Below, piece after piece: positions 12,254 through 23,716 of a stretch of DNA of 64,000 bases. The position numbers and the translations under genes are program-made. The stretch is taken from NCBI GenBank assembly GCA_035610835.1, contig CM069456.1, positions 25,550,234 to 25,614,233 of the forward strand, in the 5' to 3' direction. This stretch comes from Ophiura sarsii (lineage: Eukaryota; Echinodermata; Ophiuroidea; Amphilepidida; Ophiuridae). Under the pieces are notes generated by a model that was not told where the DNA came from, searched no databases, and saw only the letters and a list, made by a program, of their open reading frames with translations. Numbering within the stretch: position 1 is the first letter of the stretch; every line of letters begins with the position of its first letter.

Positions 12254-12633
12254 AACTGCAACAGACGCGTCGTGGTGGATTGAGATACTCCAAAAGAACA
12301 TTGAAGACCGGAACTTGTCCATCGTTGTATTTGTATCGTCATCCAGAGAGAGGATACGACCATTGTATTGTTTGATTGTTTTATTATTGGTTATTGACAT
12401 CATTGTATCATTACATTATTGTACCTGTTTATTTTTGTTTTCGGTTTTCTGGAAATAAAACCTAACACCTTGGTAAAGATTTGCCCCCTTGTTCTATTAA
12501 TGAAGTGTAATACGAATAATTCCTGAGTGTGATAATAGATTCATTTTGAACAGCTTGGACGCTGTTGTTTAGTCAAGTTTGCCTCATTTTATATTTATTG
12601 TTATCACTGTAACACGGCGACGTACCGGTTACA
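12254..12633 (+). repeat. 3' long terminal repeat, missing its 5' part
   Basis: It matches the last 390 bp of the 5' LTR (from AACTGCAACAGACG). The first roughly 438 bp of the LTR are absent because of the same deletion that removed the integrase core. AATAAA is retained at about 12455. The 3' end GTTACA and the TAAA target duplication are intact. Confidence 0.9.
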
Positions 12634-12957
12634 TAAATCATATGGTATAAATTTAACCATATTTTGATAGGCGAGATTTGGGAAATTATTTTGATACCAA
12701 GCACAACCCTATTGGTGAACCCACAACATTATAAAACTGGTTGAAAGTTTTTGGCCGTGTGCCAGACCCACCCATACCAAGTACCACACATTGTTGCTAT
12801 AATCAGGTGCGCATAAGTTAACAGTATGAAAGCAACGTTGCGCGTTAGTCACAGTTTACTGCTTACCTTGCAACATTAATGTTATTACCAAACTCGGTCA
12901 CTCACAACATAAATAGGCGTAATAGACAGTATTGCACAGCAAAAGTCTTCATTCAAG

Positions 12958-13320
12958 ATGGTTTACAGCATAGATAAGCGAATACAAATTGTATGGTTCT
13001 AGGCTGAAACAAATTCATTTCAACTTACTCAACAAAAGTTCAGAAAACATTTCAAAGTGAAACACCACCAGGAAGAATATCCATTCTGAAGTTGGTGGAT
13101 ACATTTTTGAACACATGAACTGTGCAAGATTTGTCTCGATGTGGTAGAAAGACTGGTAGATCAACAAGTCACATTGATGTTATAAGACATGCAGTAGCCA
13201 AAAGTCCAAAGAGATCTATTCGCCAACTTTCCCTCCGAAAACAAGATTGAAAGATCAATTGTTCACAGAATTTTGCGTAAGGACTTGAAGAAGTTTCCAT
13301 ACAAGATTCAGATTCAGGTA
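12958..13320 (+). pseudogene. Mariner-type transposase, N-terminal DNA-binding part only
   Basis: It starts MVYSIDKRIQIVW with an in-frame TAG as codon 15 (13000-13002). After a frame change come LVDTFLNT and CGRKTGRSTSHIDVIRHAV, then AKSPKRSIRQLS, and after another frame change ILRKDLKKFPYKIQIQ. This order (helix-turn-helix, GRxTGR linker, second HTH ending in H-R-I-L-x-x-DL-x-x-x-PYKIQ) is that of the N-terminal half of mariner-related transposases in many invertebrates. The DDE domain does not follow. Confidence 0.8.
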
Positions 13321-13614
13321 TGGATTTATGAACTTTATTCCTCCGAAATATAAAATTATATTTTTGCAGTAATACATATTTTACTTCTAGGGTGGCATTA
13401 CATTACTCCAATGTTAGGTATCAACATTATTTCCCACATCTCCTCTTTCTAAATATGTATTCATATTTTCAATACGACTTATATTTTATGAAATACAAAG
13501 CTTCAAAGTCGCGCATAGACTTTTGGGACACCCTGTACATGTAGGAGGTAGTTCAGAAAAAAAAAGCTGAGAACAAGTTGCATGTGTAATGGTAAGAAAC
13601 GAAACATGGGTTAA

Positions 13615-13856
13615 CACTTTCCACACGGCAGTTGTGTCTGCAGACCGACAGTTCCAAAAGTTCACAAAATGTTTCAATCAAATGTATTGAATCTCATCAC
13701 CAACCATTTTGGAATCACCATGAGATATGCACTAAGATAAGTACAAACATGCCTAGTATTGGTTCAGTAATTCATGAGACAAGACTTTGAAAGTTGAGAA
13801 GGGTTTTTGATAAAACTGTTTTGTATATGGTAAAACTAATAGCCGCGTGGAAAGTG
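13615..13856 (-). mobile_element. TTAA-type MITE, family A, copy 2
   Basis: This is a reverse-orientation member of the family. TTAA at 13611-13614 precedes CACTTTCCACACGGC, and the right end GCCGCGTGGAAAGTG is followed by TTA. The internal family words (TACTGAACCAATACTAGGCAT in complement) are present. Confidence 0.88.
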
Positions 13857-14329
13857 TTATGGTTATTAAAGTATAAGAAAGTCATCGGTGCAGTGGCTGA
13901 CTAAAAGGTAGATCTTCTAATCATTTTACAGGTTCCACCAAATAAATGGTTCGTATACGCGATAAGGCTGCGTGTATTTTCACCTCCAACCGTGGACGCA
14001 CAACACATTCTAACCAGCTAACCGTGGACGTCTCGCCAATGGGGGACCGTCCGCAGTTCCAAACTATGGTGCAATTGGCTGCAATATACCCAAAAATGCA
14101 TTTTAAAAGCATGTTTAAAAGGGTCCTCAGTCACAGGTACCAATACCGTCCAAGGTTGGTAGATACAATTTGGTAAATTTGTGTGTTTGTGTAACTTATA
14201 CACAAAAACGTCCTCGTTATGTCGATTGAAATGTGATACACACCGTCCTCGGTTGAATAGTTCTAAACTACGTCCACGTTTGAAGGCGATTTCACGTAGG
14301 CGTGTGTATAGGTTTAAATTGATGGTCCA

Positions 14330-14650
14330 AAGCCCGGGGGGGGGGGGGGGTACTCACGTATGTCAGGTATACGGGGATGTGCCGCTCCAGTGGGTCGCTT
14401 TTTCATGAGACATCCTTAGCCATGGGTAGGCTTTTCAGTGAAAAACCCTTAGACATGGGTCCTGTTTTCGCGATTTTCGCGAACATTTGCCAAAATTAGG
14501 TCATTTTTCGCGAAAAGTTGCCAAAATTAGGTCTATTTTCGCGAAAAATCACCCTTAGAAATGGGTATGGGTTTTGAATCTCCAGCCGCACACCCCCGAC
14601 CAAACCAAATCCGAGTACCCCCCCCCCCCCCCCCCCCCCCTCCCGGGGTC
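14330..14650. mobile_element. MITE with poly-G/poly-C termini
   Basis: The left end is a G run followed by GTACTC, and the right end is GAGTAC followed by a C run and CCCGGGG. Inverted similarity extends inward (GGGATGTGCCGCT against AGCCGCACACCCC). The interior holds short repeats of TTCGCGAAAA. The homopolymer length is uncertain in any assembly. Confidence 0.7.
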
Positions 14651-14753
14651 CAAAGTTGAGTATGGGTTAGTGTCAAACCACAATTTAATAAATGTTCTAC
14701 AATATTTCGGCCATTTATAGGCGACGAAAAAACGAATCCAGTTTCCGGTAGCA

Positions 14754-14855
14754 TGGTGCTAAGCATTGGTTTCCAGTTTCCAATACGATTTATTCCGTTA
14801 AATATATACTACCGGGTTCCAAATTGTCGGTTCCTTTCATCTATGCTTAGCACCA
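14754..14855 (+). repeat. Short dispersed repeat with inverted ends, copy 1
   Basis: It is about 100 bp, beginning TGGTGCTAAGCAT and ending ATGCTTAGCACCA, which are inverted. The core TATACTACCGGGTTCCAA recurs at 26494-26605. It is probably a tiny non-autonomous DNA element. Confidence 0.7.
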
Positions 14856-16136
14856 GGCTGCTCAAAATGAGATTCCGAAAAAAACCTGTTGGTCAAAAGG
14901 ACCTCTCATGTAGGATCGGTCGGTCGGGCCTTCTTTTTACAAAATTGTTGGTGATTTCTTTTCTTTTTTCTTTTCATTTTTCTTCTTTTCAATTATGTGA
15001 ATTTTGTATTATTCGTAGTGTATTTTGATGAATTTTTAGCAATTTTCGAAATATTCAACAACAACAAAATCAACACAAATGGGAGGATCGGGCCCGTAAC
15101 TACAAGTTTTTGGTTGTCGCCTTAGCCTTCTTTACGTCGGAAATGTACATATGAAATGTCCTTTTGAAAAGTCTGCGACTAAAATTTCGGTGAGCATATG
15201 TATTATAGGCTCTTCACAATCGATGTTGAGTTTCCTATTTCCGCCCGCGTCCAAAATTTAGAATTACAAAATATTTAATAATTTTATTTTTATTTAGGAT
15301 TTTCACATTTAAAATGACTTTCAATAAACTTAATTTACTACTTTCTGACCTTAATCATATCAGCTATGATGATGTTTAAACATCATGAACATATGTAGAA
15401 CATGATTGTATTAATACATGTATTCTTTGGACTCAAATTAATCATACTTGGAAAATAATTAAATGCAGAGTCCTCGATACAAGGGGTTGAAATTGGTTGC
15501 GACCACTTGACCAGAAAATAAAAGATAATTAATAATTAATAATTAATAATTAAAAGTCACCTCGTTCCTCTTTTAAACCTCTAACAGGAGACTCAAAATC
15601 AACCGTGTTGACATCAATTGCTCAACTTTGAACTTTATCATCACAAAATAAGACTACATACTGCACTGGAAACAATTTTTCATCAATGTCAACGTCGGGC
15701 ACAATTATGTCGAACCATTTATAATGCTATTCGTAAATGATCTAAACAATAACCTTACATTATATTGGCATAAAAAGTGACACTTTCTGATATAAAGATT
15801 CCATTACGGTTTTATATGCCAATAAAAATGCCTATCATTTTGTCATGGTTGATTGTTGTAATATTTCGGTGATATGAATTGTTAATTGACTCCAAGATTT
15901 GGTAGATGGACCGTTAACTATTAAATATAAGTATACGTATTTCGTTGGACGTATTTTTACAGAACTAAAACGGGGTATTCTAAACGCAGTTCCATCTTTC
16001 CTATTAATAATTACGTACTCCAATCCCCGACTCCAAAGAAACCACAACGCAATAATCTTCAACGTGTATAATACAGAACTCTGATGATCACGTTTTGACA
16101 AAGACTCGCTAATTTGATCATATTTTTACTTATACA
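14856..16136. other. Unannotated AT-rich DNA
   Basis: No gene is seen. A short AATTAATAATT run lies at about 15528-15553. Confidence 0.5.
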
Positions 16137-17118
16137 TGTTATACGGCGTCTACATTGGAAACCAGTGCGCGAACAAATTCAGTATACAACTCTGACATGG
16201 AAAGGATTGAACAATATGGTACCTTCTTATGATGTAAAACTGACATTCTCTCTCCGTATACCATGCAGCCATGTACAGGGTGAGTCAAAAAGAAGTTTAC
16301 CCGGATTGGTGGTGTTTTAAAAACAAACAAATGACACTCGAGAGTTCAGTAAAGCATATATTTAACAAGCATTCTCTCCTGCTTATTAGGAAAAAAGAAT
16401 GACACAAATTGATCATTGCTAAGAGGAGTTATGCCTATTTTAATAAAGGTACTCATTTTGCAAGCTGTCCACGGAATACTTGACAAAACAAATGTAAAGT
16501 AAGCATTCCATGGACAGCTACAAACATGAGCGCTTTCAGTAAAACAGGCATAACCTCTCTTAGGAATGATCAATTTGCTTCATTGATTTTCTCTAATAAG
16601 CAGCAGAGTATGTTTGGTAAACAAATGCTTTACTGAACTTTTAAGTATCATTTATTTGTTTTGAAAAACATCACCAATCTCGGTCAATAGGGAAGTACGC
16701 AGCTAAAATGCATACTTTACATTGGTTTGGTCAAGTATTCCGTGGACAGCTTGCAAAATGAGTACCTTTATTAAAATAGACATAACTCCTCTTTAGCAAT
16801 GCTCAATTTGTGCCATTTCTTTTTCCTAATAAGCAGGAGAGAATGCTTGTTAAATATATGCTTTACTAAACTCTCGAGTGTCATTTGTTTGTTTTTTAAA
16901 ACATCACCAATCCGGGTAAACTTCTTTTTGACTCACCCTGTATACTTCGACTCGCAGTCTTAGTTCCAATTCTGGGTCCACTAACCACATCGTCCTTAGC
17001 TTTGGAACATCGTCCTTTTTCTACTGTTGTTTCAAAACTTTAGGACCCTCTTTACCAATCGATATTCGCCAATCAAATTCTCTTCATTATTTTAAGTCAA
17101 GACTCAAAACATTCTTAT
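16137..17118 (+). mobile_element. CR1/L2-like LINE fragment split by a MITE
   Basis: The left part (to 16275) encodes RRLHWKPVREQIQYTTLTWK and LNNMVPSYD, matching the LHWLPV-R-RI-FK-LT-K-L-G-AP-YL region near the end of CR1/L2-type polyproteins. The right part (from 16943) carries LPIDIRQSNSLHYFKSRLKTF before a stop, the terminal FKSxLKTFLF signature. Between them lies the element at 16276-16940, so the LINE copy is older than that insertion. Frames are degraded. Confidence 0.8.
16276..16940 (+). mobile_element. Three-armed mariner-type MITE, copy 1
   Basis: This is a 665-bp non-coding element with TA on both sides. It has near-identical inverted arms of over 200 bp beginning CAGGGTGAGTCAAAAAGAAG. 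Between the arms lies a third, diverged arm in reverse orientation (CATCACCAATCTCGG at about 16667), so the element is arm, diverged inverted arm, inverted arm. A second copy at 44775-45440 has the same plan in opposite orientation. It sits inside a LINE fragment, which fixes its ends. Confidence 0.9.
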
Positions 17119-18773
17119 GAATGCTGCTTACGACAGCTAAATGTAGGCCAAACTGTTTGTCTTTACATTTTGCAGTGCAATTAATTTCATTTTTCATATA
17201 TTGTAAAGATAATATTTGTTGCTTTTTTTGCTCAGCTCAGAATTTATATCTGATCATTTTTTCATTTACAATTATCAGTGCTTTCAAATGCGACCAATCT
17301 TTTATTTGCTGCAATAATGTTGTGTTCTGGTGGTGTTTTTATCGCCCCTACGATCAGATACTGTTTCAAGATTAAGAGCGAATTATAATTGGTTATTTAT
17401 CATTATAATAATAAAATTGTTAATATTATTTGACGCCGGACTCTGAAAGTATGATTACACGTCACTATTATATACCCAATATTAACGTTTCACTGCTTCA
17501 TTTTTTTCTCCATTTCCAGTGTAGGGCCTATATATGCGCACTTTCCTATCTATACGGTAAAATATAGGGTTAGGGTTAGAATTCATATTTTTATCCTTTT
17601 ATATAAATACATAATCCTTTTCAATACTGGAGAGCATGGCTCTGATTCCTCAAGTTGGAAAATAATTGGACAGAATCGAAATGTCCTGGGACATGTTCGA
17701 GGCGTAGAGAGAGACACGGCGAAATGTCCTAGGACATGTTCGAGGCGTAGAGAGACACGGAGCAGGGGGAATCAACATGATCAAGTTTACGGCTGAATCC
17801 GCCGCGCGCCGTCAAGCTATGACAACATGCATGACATCGGCTGATACGAAGAGTGGATTCCCGTGATTCTCATACATGTAGAACTATTTGACATAAGTTT
17901 AAAATACCTGTGCAAGTACCGATATTCTTATACCAAATAGTGTTGTTTCCTGCAACTTTCGGACCCATAGATATAGAATGAACTACACACCCGCAGGTAA
18001 ATTCGCAGGTAAATGTATACAAATGTGCACATTTATGCATGCTTTATCGGGATGAAAATTTTAAAAAAGAGGCGAGATGAAATTGGTACTCATTTCACAA
18101 TAAATGCTTACATTTGATGACACAGCCACCGGGAAAATAGGAGTAAGCCATAATGAGATATGGGTGGCCGGCCGTGACATGAGGCATCCTTGTCCAGAGA
18201 ACCTGTGGTCTTCTAATTTCTGCCTCAAAGTTGATTGTCTGTTGCGTTGCAATAACACTGTTCTTACGATATAGATCTTTTTTTGAATTACATGATTTTT
18301 TTCTTTCTTTCATGACATCGGAAAATTACTACTGGTTTTAGACACCCGTAACTAACAGTTGCTCACAGGAGGAAGGATATTGCCACCTTGCAGTTTGTAC
18401 TGACCATAATTATACAATACATGTACTAAGCGATTTTAAGCGATTATGATTTAAATACATATATCCGAAAGCGTCCAGTGTTTTAAGAACTTTTAGACCA
18501 TACAGCTACCGACCATCATGAACGAAAAATGTTGCGTAGGTCTACGTAAATTACATAGTTTCAGAACGAGTAATTCTCCAAGGCAGAAGTTCGACAAAAA
18601 AGGAGATACGATGGTATACTTTGTTCCTGGCTCTGTAATTAAAATCAGTGCTCCATCGATAGAAAACAGAGATATTAACGTATGTTTCTTAAAACGGTGT
18701 TACAAACAATTTTGTATCGAAACACATATTACAGTATTTCTACTCAAATAACTGCTTCCAATAGCTCTTAAAA
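17119..18773. other. Unannotated DNA with a 40-bp tandem duplication
   Basis: No gene is seen. At about 17680-17761 a unit beginning GAAATGTCCTGGGACATG and ending near AGAGACACGG is present twice in tandem with small differences. Confidence 0.5.
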
Positions 18774-19018
18774 CACTTTCCACGCGGTAGGCGGCTGCAG
18801 ACGACATTCCAATATTTCACTAAATGTTTCAAAAATGTCAAAATTATTGAATTTCATAACCATATTTGGAATCACCATAAGAAATGCATTGAAATAAATA
18901 CAAACATGCCTATAGTATTGGTACAGTAATCCTTGAGATAGACCTTAAAAGTTTGGAAAGGTTTCTGACAAATCTGTTTTGTATAATTATGGTCAGTTTA
19001 ATTGCCGCGTGGAAAGTG
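18774..19018 (-). mobile_element. TTAA-type MITE, family A, copy 3
   Basis: The left end is CACTTTCCACGCGG and the right end is GCCGCGTGGAAAGTG, with the shared interior in reverse orientation. The flanking TTAA is partly decayed (TTAAAA on the left, TAG on the right). Confidence 0.87.
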
Positions 19019-20639
19019 TAGTATTCTTATTCTCACACATTAAAAAACGATAACGTTTTAATGCCCTTTCAAAAAGTATCAGTGCACATTTTAATAATTG
19101 TAACATTTTTAATGCGCACTTATGGGTTTTGCTTTTACGATGTCACTGTATATTTGCGCATGTACTAACGTTACTCTTTTACAGTGTGTGAACTCCGAAA
19201 CCACTTTCACTATTTTCTGTTTATAAAAAAGTGAATTTAACTACTAAATACCATGTTAGCGTGTATGTATTTATTCAAAAGTAGCTAGAATCTCCGTCTC
19301 GTAACTAAAACGGACAATTAGTCATTTTAGATATTGATAGGTTAATGCCCGTAGATGTCATATTTGCCGACAAAAGGGAATATCCTCGCACAAAACATCT
19401 ACAGATGTTACCCGTGTATGATGTCAACGCAAAACGCCTCAGTGACAAATCGACTTCAAACGCTACTACCATGACTACACAGCTGAGCAAAAAACAACAG
19501 CAACATAACAAAATGATGATCGGATAGTATGATAATTATTGTGAGAGAACAGTTGTATTTGAATAATTATTGTTCACGGCTCATATAAGTGGTATTCGCG
19601 TACGTTCTCAACTATGATGTGTGATGTCTAATTATCAATTGAGTGATGTTTAATTGCCTTGCATGCATTCCGCTATAGATTCTGCAGCTGGTATAATCCT
19701 CTGGTGTTGTTTGAAAGCTGTATATAGATGGTAATTGTAGACCGGTTGCACGTTAGCTTTCCAGAGACGTTTACGAATCGGAGGTGCTCTGGCGCAATTG
19801 TGTTATCCAGTCATCCATCCCCCTTGCACCGTTTTGGCCCAGTTTAGCCCAGGTGCAAAAAGTCATTAATATTCGTCATCGGAAGTTGTCTCTGGGATCT
19901 GTAGTTTTTTTCTTGCTTTGAACATGTTGTCATTGTTTATGCTTTTACCATACAATCATGACAAGTGCAATAGGTTAAAGGATAGTTGTGACAGACCGTC
20001 TTTGGACAGACAGACATACTCAATAATCAATCAGTATGTTTATTAGCTAGCGCTACATCGACGGCCGAGTGCTACATCATCGTTCCGCGCACCGGGTATT
20101 ACGAATGATTTTGCGGGGAAAGTGTTGTGTGCCCAGCAAATGTCATTTGACATGCAAAAGAGCAACACTTACTTTGTATACGATAATGATGAAAACTTGT
20201 TGTTGAATAAGTGCTGAATGTGAAATTCAAAAATGTACAAAAACAATTCGTATTCACCAAATGTCACAATGAGTATTCTAATTGAGGATTGCACCTTGGT
20301 GAGGAATCCAATACTAATGTGGGATTTCTCAAACATAGCAAGTGAAGACGACTCATGATCGCTACATTTCAAGAGGCGTATCCTGGCAACAACGACACTC
20401 CGACCCAGGCTGCTATGTTTTACGGCACATTCATAAGTAGTGCACGAGTCTGGGCAAATTGCTTTGCAAGATTGGACTCACTTCACTCCTATCGACAGGA
20501 TGGACCAAATTACCTTTTTTTGTTGTCAGTGAATATCATTTCAAAAAACCGTCTAGAATCTGGTTAGTCTAGACTAATGCTAAGAAAATGAAGATGACAA
20601 AGTCTACAACTGGTGTAAGACCTCAGTTTATTTATTCCC
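19019..20639. other. Unannotated DNA
   Basis: I see no recognisable gene or repeat boundary. The frames at 19305-19527 on both strands are overlapping chance frames. Confidence 0.45.
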
Positions 20640-22235
20640 CTGTCACACATACGGCGATCATGCCAGCGATTGCACTGCGCTCAAAAAAATATAAAAATAT
20701 TGTCAACACGCAGTGAGAGCGCGGAAAACTGTCCGAAATTGTCCATTTTTAAATCAAGGTCACTAAAATCCTTTCACATTCTGCTGCGATCAGGAGGCCG
20801 GCGCTTGGATTACTCTTAAACATTATCAAAACGCATCTCCTCCAAGATCTCCACCAACCCCTCGATGACGCATTGGGACCTGGCTGGGACGTGAGAGGGT
20901 CGTGAGAGTGTCCCCATAGTCGCCCTTGAGCGCCAGTGCATGCACCGCGCTTGTTTGTGCAGGGCGGTCCTGTCCTGTCGTTCTATGTACATGTATATGT
21001 TGTTCACTTGTCAAACTCAAAGAACAGACAGAGCATCCTTTAGACAAAGACTTTGCATGGATGGATTCCAATCACTTAGATGATTAAGTTTGACAGGTGT
21101 TTGGTATTGTACTTGGGGTGATGATTTGAATATTATTGACTTGTTTTGACAAATTGAATGATATAAAATGTCATTAATTAATGAATAATATTACATATTC
21201 CGCTTACACGCGGGTAATTAATTGCTAGCAAATTATGGTTAAATTGACAAAACACACAATTTGCCATATGATGAGTGCCCCAGACTGCACTTCCAGATAC
21301 AATGCATCAAAGACAATCAAGTATTTTAAGCCAAACATACTCTGCCACAACTATCACTTTTGTTGTTGTGATCCATAACTCAATACGGTTTTATTATTGA
21401 ACCGATATAAGCAGGGAAAAACACATCATGGTACTATATCGCTGTCATTTTAATGTATTCAGATTCAACAATGTTATTGATACACCTGTTCAAAACTCCC
21501 GCCAATAGACATACGCTACTATTTCCATTGCTATACAAAAGTGGCATTATCGCATTGTGCTAAGCTAGGATAATGCTCTCTAACTAGGATTTAAATAACA
21601 ATCAATGTATCGGCAATGTGATAAGAGCTTTAAACATGAATCATTGTTATTTCTTCTGTATCTACTATTTCTATGTTTGAATCTAATACCCTTCGTGTAA
21701 TCGCTATGTACTCCCGCGCACTCAAGAACGCTGTGCAAACGTATTGAGAATTTTACTATAGGTAAATTAATAATTGAACGAACATCACGAACGCAGTACA
21801 AAGATAAACGCGCCCGGAATTATCACGCGAATGGTTGTGCGCGCTTCACGCAATGTACGCGATACGCTGCTTAGTTGTGTTCGTTCAATTATTAATTTAC
21901 CTATAGTAACGCAGACAGTAACTTGAACGCACTAAGGATGTATTCAGTAAATGGAAGCGCAGTGAGAGCCCGTGAGACTTTAAAGTAGAAACACGATGGC
22001 TGGTAATAAGAGCGCCGTGAAAATGGGGTGAGCGGGATAGGAGCTACCTTGTTTTAAAAATGTGACAAATGTTAGCAGTTTTCCGCGATCTTTTCTGCGT
22101 GTTACATGGGGACCCTCTCCCGCTCTAGCCAGTGTCCACTGCGTCCCCAATCGGTTCTTATGCGTCTGCTTGGCGCTTTGATACTTTTTTTTAACGCAAC
22201 GCAAGCGCAAGGCCTGAATACCGTATGTGTGACAG
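20640..22235. mobile_element. Foldback-type DNA element, 1.6 kb
   Basis: The termini are CTGTCACACATACGG (left) and CCGTATGTGTGACAG (right). The ends share further inverted similarity (for example AGAGCGCGGAAA-CTG on the left against the complement near 22080). The right 0.8 kb matches 25266-25910 in reverse orientation, except for the nested element at 21756-21906. No transposase is seen. Target duplication is unclear, so the superfamily is unassigned. Confidence 0.7.
21756..21906. mobile_element. 151-bp MITE nested in the foldback element
   Basis: Perfect terminal inverted repeats of at least 28 bp begin CTATAGGTAAATTAATAATT, with TA on each side (21754-21755 and 21907-21908). The corresponding place in the related copy near 25600 lacks the element, which confirms it as an insertion. 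A Tc1/mariner-type origin is inferred from TA. Confidence 0.85.
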
Positions 22236-22746
22236 CCCTATTACAAGCGTATTGTGTGGATTTTCTTTGCTAAAGGTTCTGATGTCATGATTTTCTCTAA
22301 AGTGGCTCAATTCAAACTTTGGTATTTAAAAACAATGTCTCTTACTTTTAATCCCGGATTCCAGCATAAACAATTGCTCTGGAATCCGTAGCGATCCTAT
22401 TAAATTAATTGTCATGAAGCATATTTCAATAGCCAAAGAAATGATCATGGAATATGCCTTTGCATGTTTGCCAGACTATTGTACATATAGGCCTACACGT
22501 AGACCTAATCTAGCACATACATTTTGCTTCGAATTTGTTGGGATACACATGTCTGAAAAAAATCTATAAAGAATTAAGATTTTGAGTAATTACAATTTAA
22601 GTGTTAAAGTTATCTCTTTGTGTATATATTTATCATATGTAACCGAAAATGTTGTAAATGGTGCATATTGTTTTCTGAAAACAAAAAATCACACCTACTG
22701 TTTCCCAGTAGGTCTATCATATTGTTACACTATAGAACTGCATTAC

Positions 22747-22802
22747 TTCTCATAAACAATTGCCAATCTCGGACATTTTACGGTTTTCAGGTGCAACTGA
22801 GG
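22747..22802 (+). repeat. Left arm of a dispersed inverted pair, interrupted by a MITE
   Basis: The sequence running from GGACATTTTACGG through to TATGGCTGACAAA (22747-22802, resuming at 23241-23275) reappears in complement at 24400-24470. The second arm is uninterrupted, so it shows the empty target site of the element at 22803. Confidence 0.75.
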
Positions 22803-23240
22803 TAGACTGGATCCTCCTGTCTTCCCGATTTTTCACACGGCCCCTGCGAGGGTGCTCAAATGTGAAGACTGGAAAAAATACAGTTCTAAAAGTGTGCGCT
22901 GATAAATTCGTGAAAAAAATGAGCTTATTCACGCATCATCACGCCACAGAGCGCCGGTAGTTTCACGCGGCGTTGTACATCGCGTGACGCGATAGGGCGC
23001 ACGTTTGCCTCCCGCGGGACGCAGCGTGACGATCGTTCGACGCGCTGCCTTTGAATTGGACCAATCGGATGCTATTTCTGTTGTTGCTGTGTACAAATGC
23101 GCATGCTCGGTATGCAAAATACTCGTGGAATTCCACGAGTAGATGCACACTTTTTGGGCGTACAATTTTCCCAGTCCCTGTATTTGGTCCGCCATTTTTA
23201 AAGATGGCGGCCATATAGAGGGACGCGGGGACCCAGTCTA
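22803..23240 (+). mobile_element. Long member of a 9-bp-duplication MITE family (Mutator-like), 438 bp
   Basis: The ends are TAGACTGG and CCAGTCTA, flanked by the exact 9-bp duplication CAACTGAGG (22794-22802, 23241-23249). The outer 60 bp and the final 70 bp match the short copies at 31569 and 47689. The 300-bp interior is GC-richer, contains ACTCGTGGAATTCCACGAGT, and is absent from the short copies. No open frame of transposase is visible. A 9-bp duplication points to the Mutator superfamily, which is inference. Confidence 0.87.
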
Positions 23241-23471
23241 CAACTGAGGTATCAAATTATGGCTGACAAAATCTCCTATTCGTTTGAATTATGTTTTCAT
23301 ATAGAATCGTTATGATATGTATATTTGGACCATGATTCCTGCATACTACTCATATTACTATGGTTGAAATTACGCCACATAATATGCATCGATAAAGGTT
23401 AATATCTGCAGTCTTTAGTGTATATGTTTCCGAAGTATAAAACTATGCTTAAACACTGCTTAGCTTTTTAA

Positions 23472-23716
23472 CACTTTCCACGCGGCTATTAGTTTTACCA
23501 TATTTAAAACAGATTTTTTTTCTTCAGAAACCTTTACCAATTTTCAAACTCTATCTCAAGGATTACTGAACCAATACCTGGCATGTTTGTACTTATTTCA
23601 ATGCATTTCTTTTTCTCATGGTGATTCCAAATATGGTAATCAATTATGTCGACATTATTGAAACATTTTGTAAACTTTTGGAATGTCGTCTGCAGCTGCC
23701 TGCCGCGTGGAAAGTG
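23472..23716 (+). mobile_element. TTAA-type MITE, family A, copy 4 (best preserved)
   Basis: CACTTTCCACGCGGC and GCCGCGTGGAAAGTG are perfectly inverted and are flanked by intact TTAA on both sides (23468-23471, 23717-23720). This copy defines the family limits. It has no coding capacity. Confidence 0.92.

Larger units (their letters stand above)
6156..12633 (+). mobile_element. Ty3/gypsy-type LTR retrotransposon, degraded, nested in mariner-like element
   Basis: The outer ends are TGTAAC (6156) and GTTACA (12633), a perfect 6-bp inverted repeat, flanked by TAAA on each side (6152-6155, 12634-12637). The order is 5' LTR, primer-binding site, long leader, gag, protease, RT, RNase H and integrase zinc-binding region, which is the Ty3/gypsy order. 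Coding is interrupted by stops, frame changes and internal deletions. The integrase core and polypurine tract are missing: integrase sequence runs straight into the 3' part of the LTR at about 12254. No envelope-like frame is seen. The element is inactive. Confidence 0.9.
6098..13535 (+). mobile_element. Mariner-like transposon (deleted) carrying a nested LTR retrotransposon
   Basis: Terminal inverted repeats starting CAGGGTGTCCCAAAAGTCT (left) and its complement (right, ending 13535) are flanked by TA on both sides. The inverted similarity continues inward through TCATAAAATATAA. Without the 6.5-kb insertion the element is only about 1 kb. It retains the N-terminal DNA-binding part of a transposase (12958-13320) but no DDE catalytic region, so it is a deletion derivative that could move only with help in trans. 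The LTR element landed 58 bp inside the left end. Naming as mariner-like rests on the TA sites, end sequence and transposase N-terminus. Confidence 0.85.

Noticed and set aside
8604..12458. Open frames that could be called host genes (gag/pol-like)
   Set aside because: They lie between LTRs with a primer-binding site and show retroelement domains in order, so they are decayed retrotransposon genes.
13530..13540. miR-10-like TACCCTGTA word near Hox
   Set aside because: The sequence is the mariner terminus and not a microRNA hairpin; no mir-10 precursor was found in the window.
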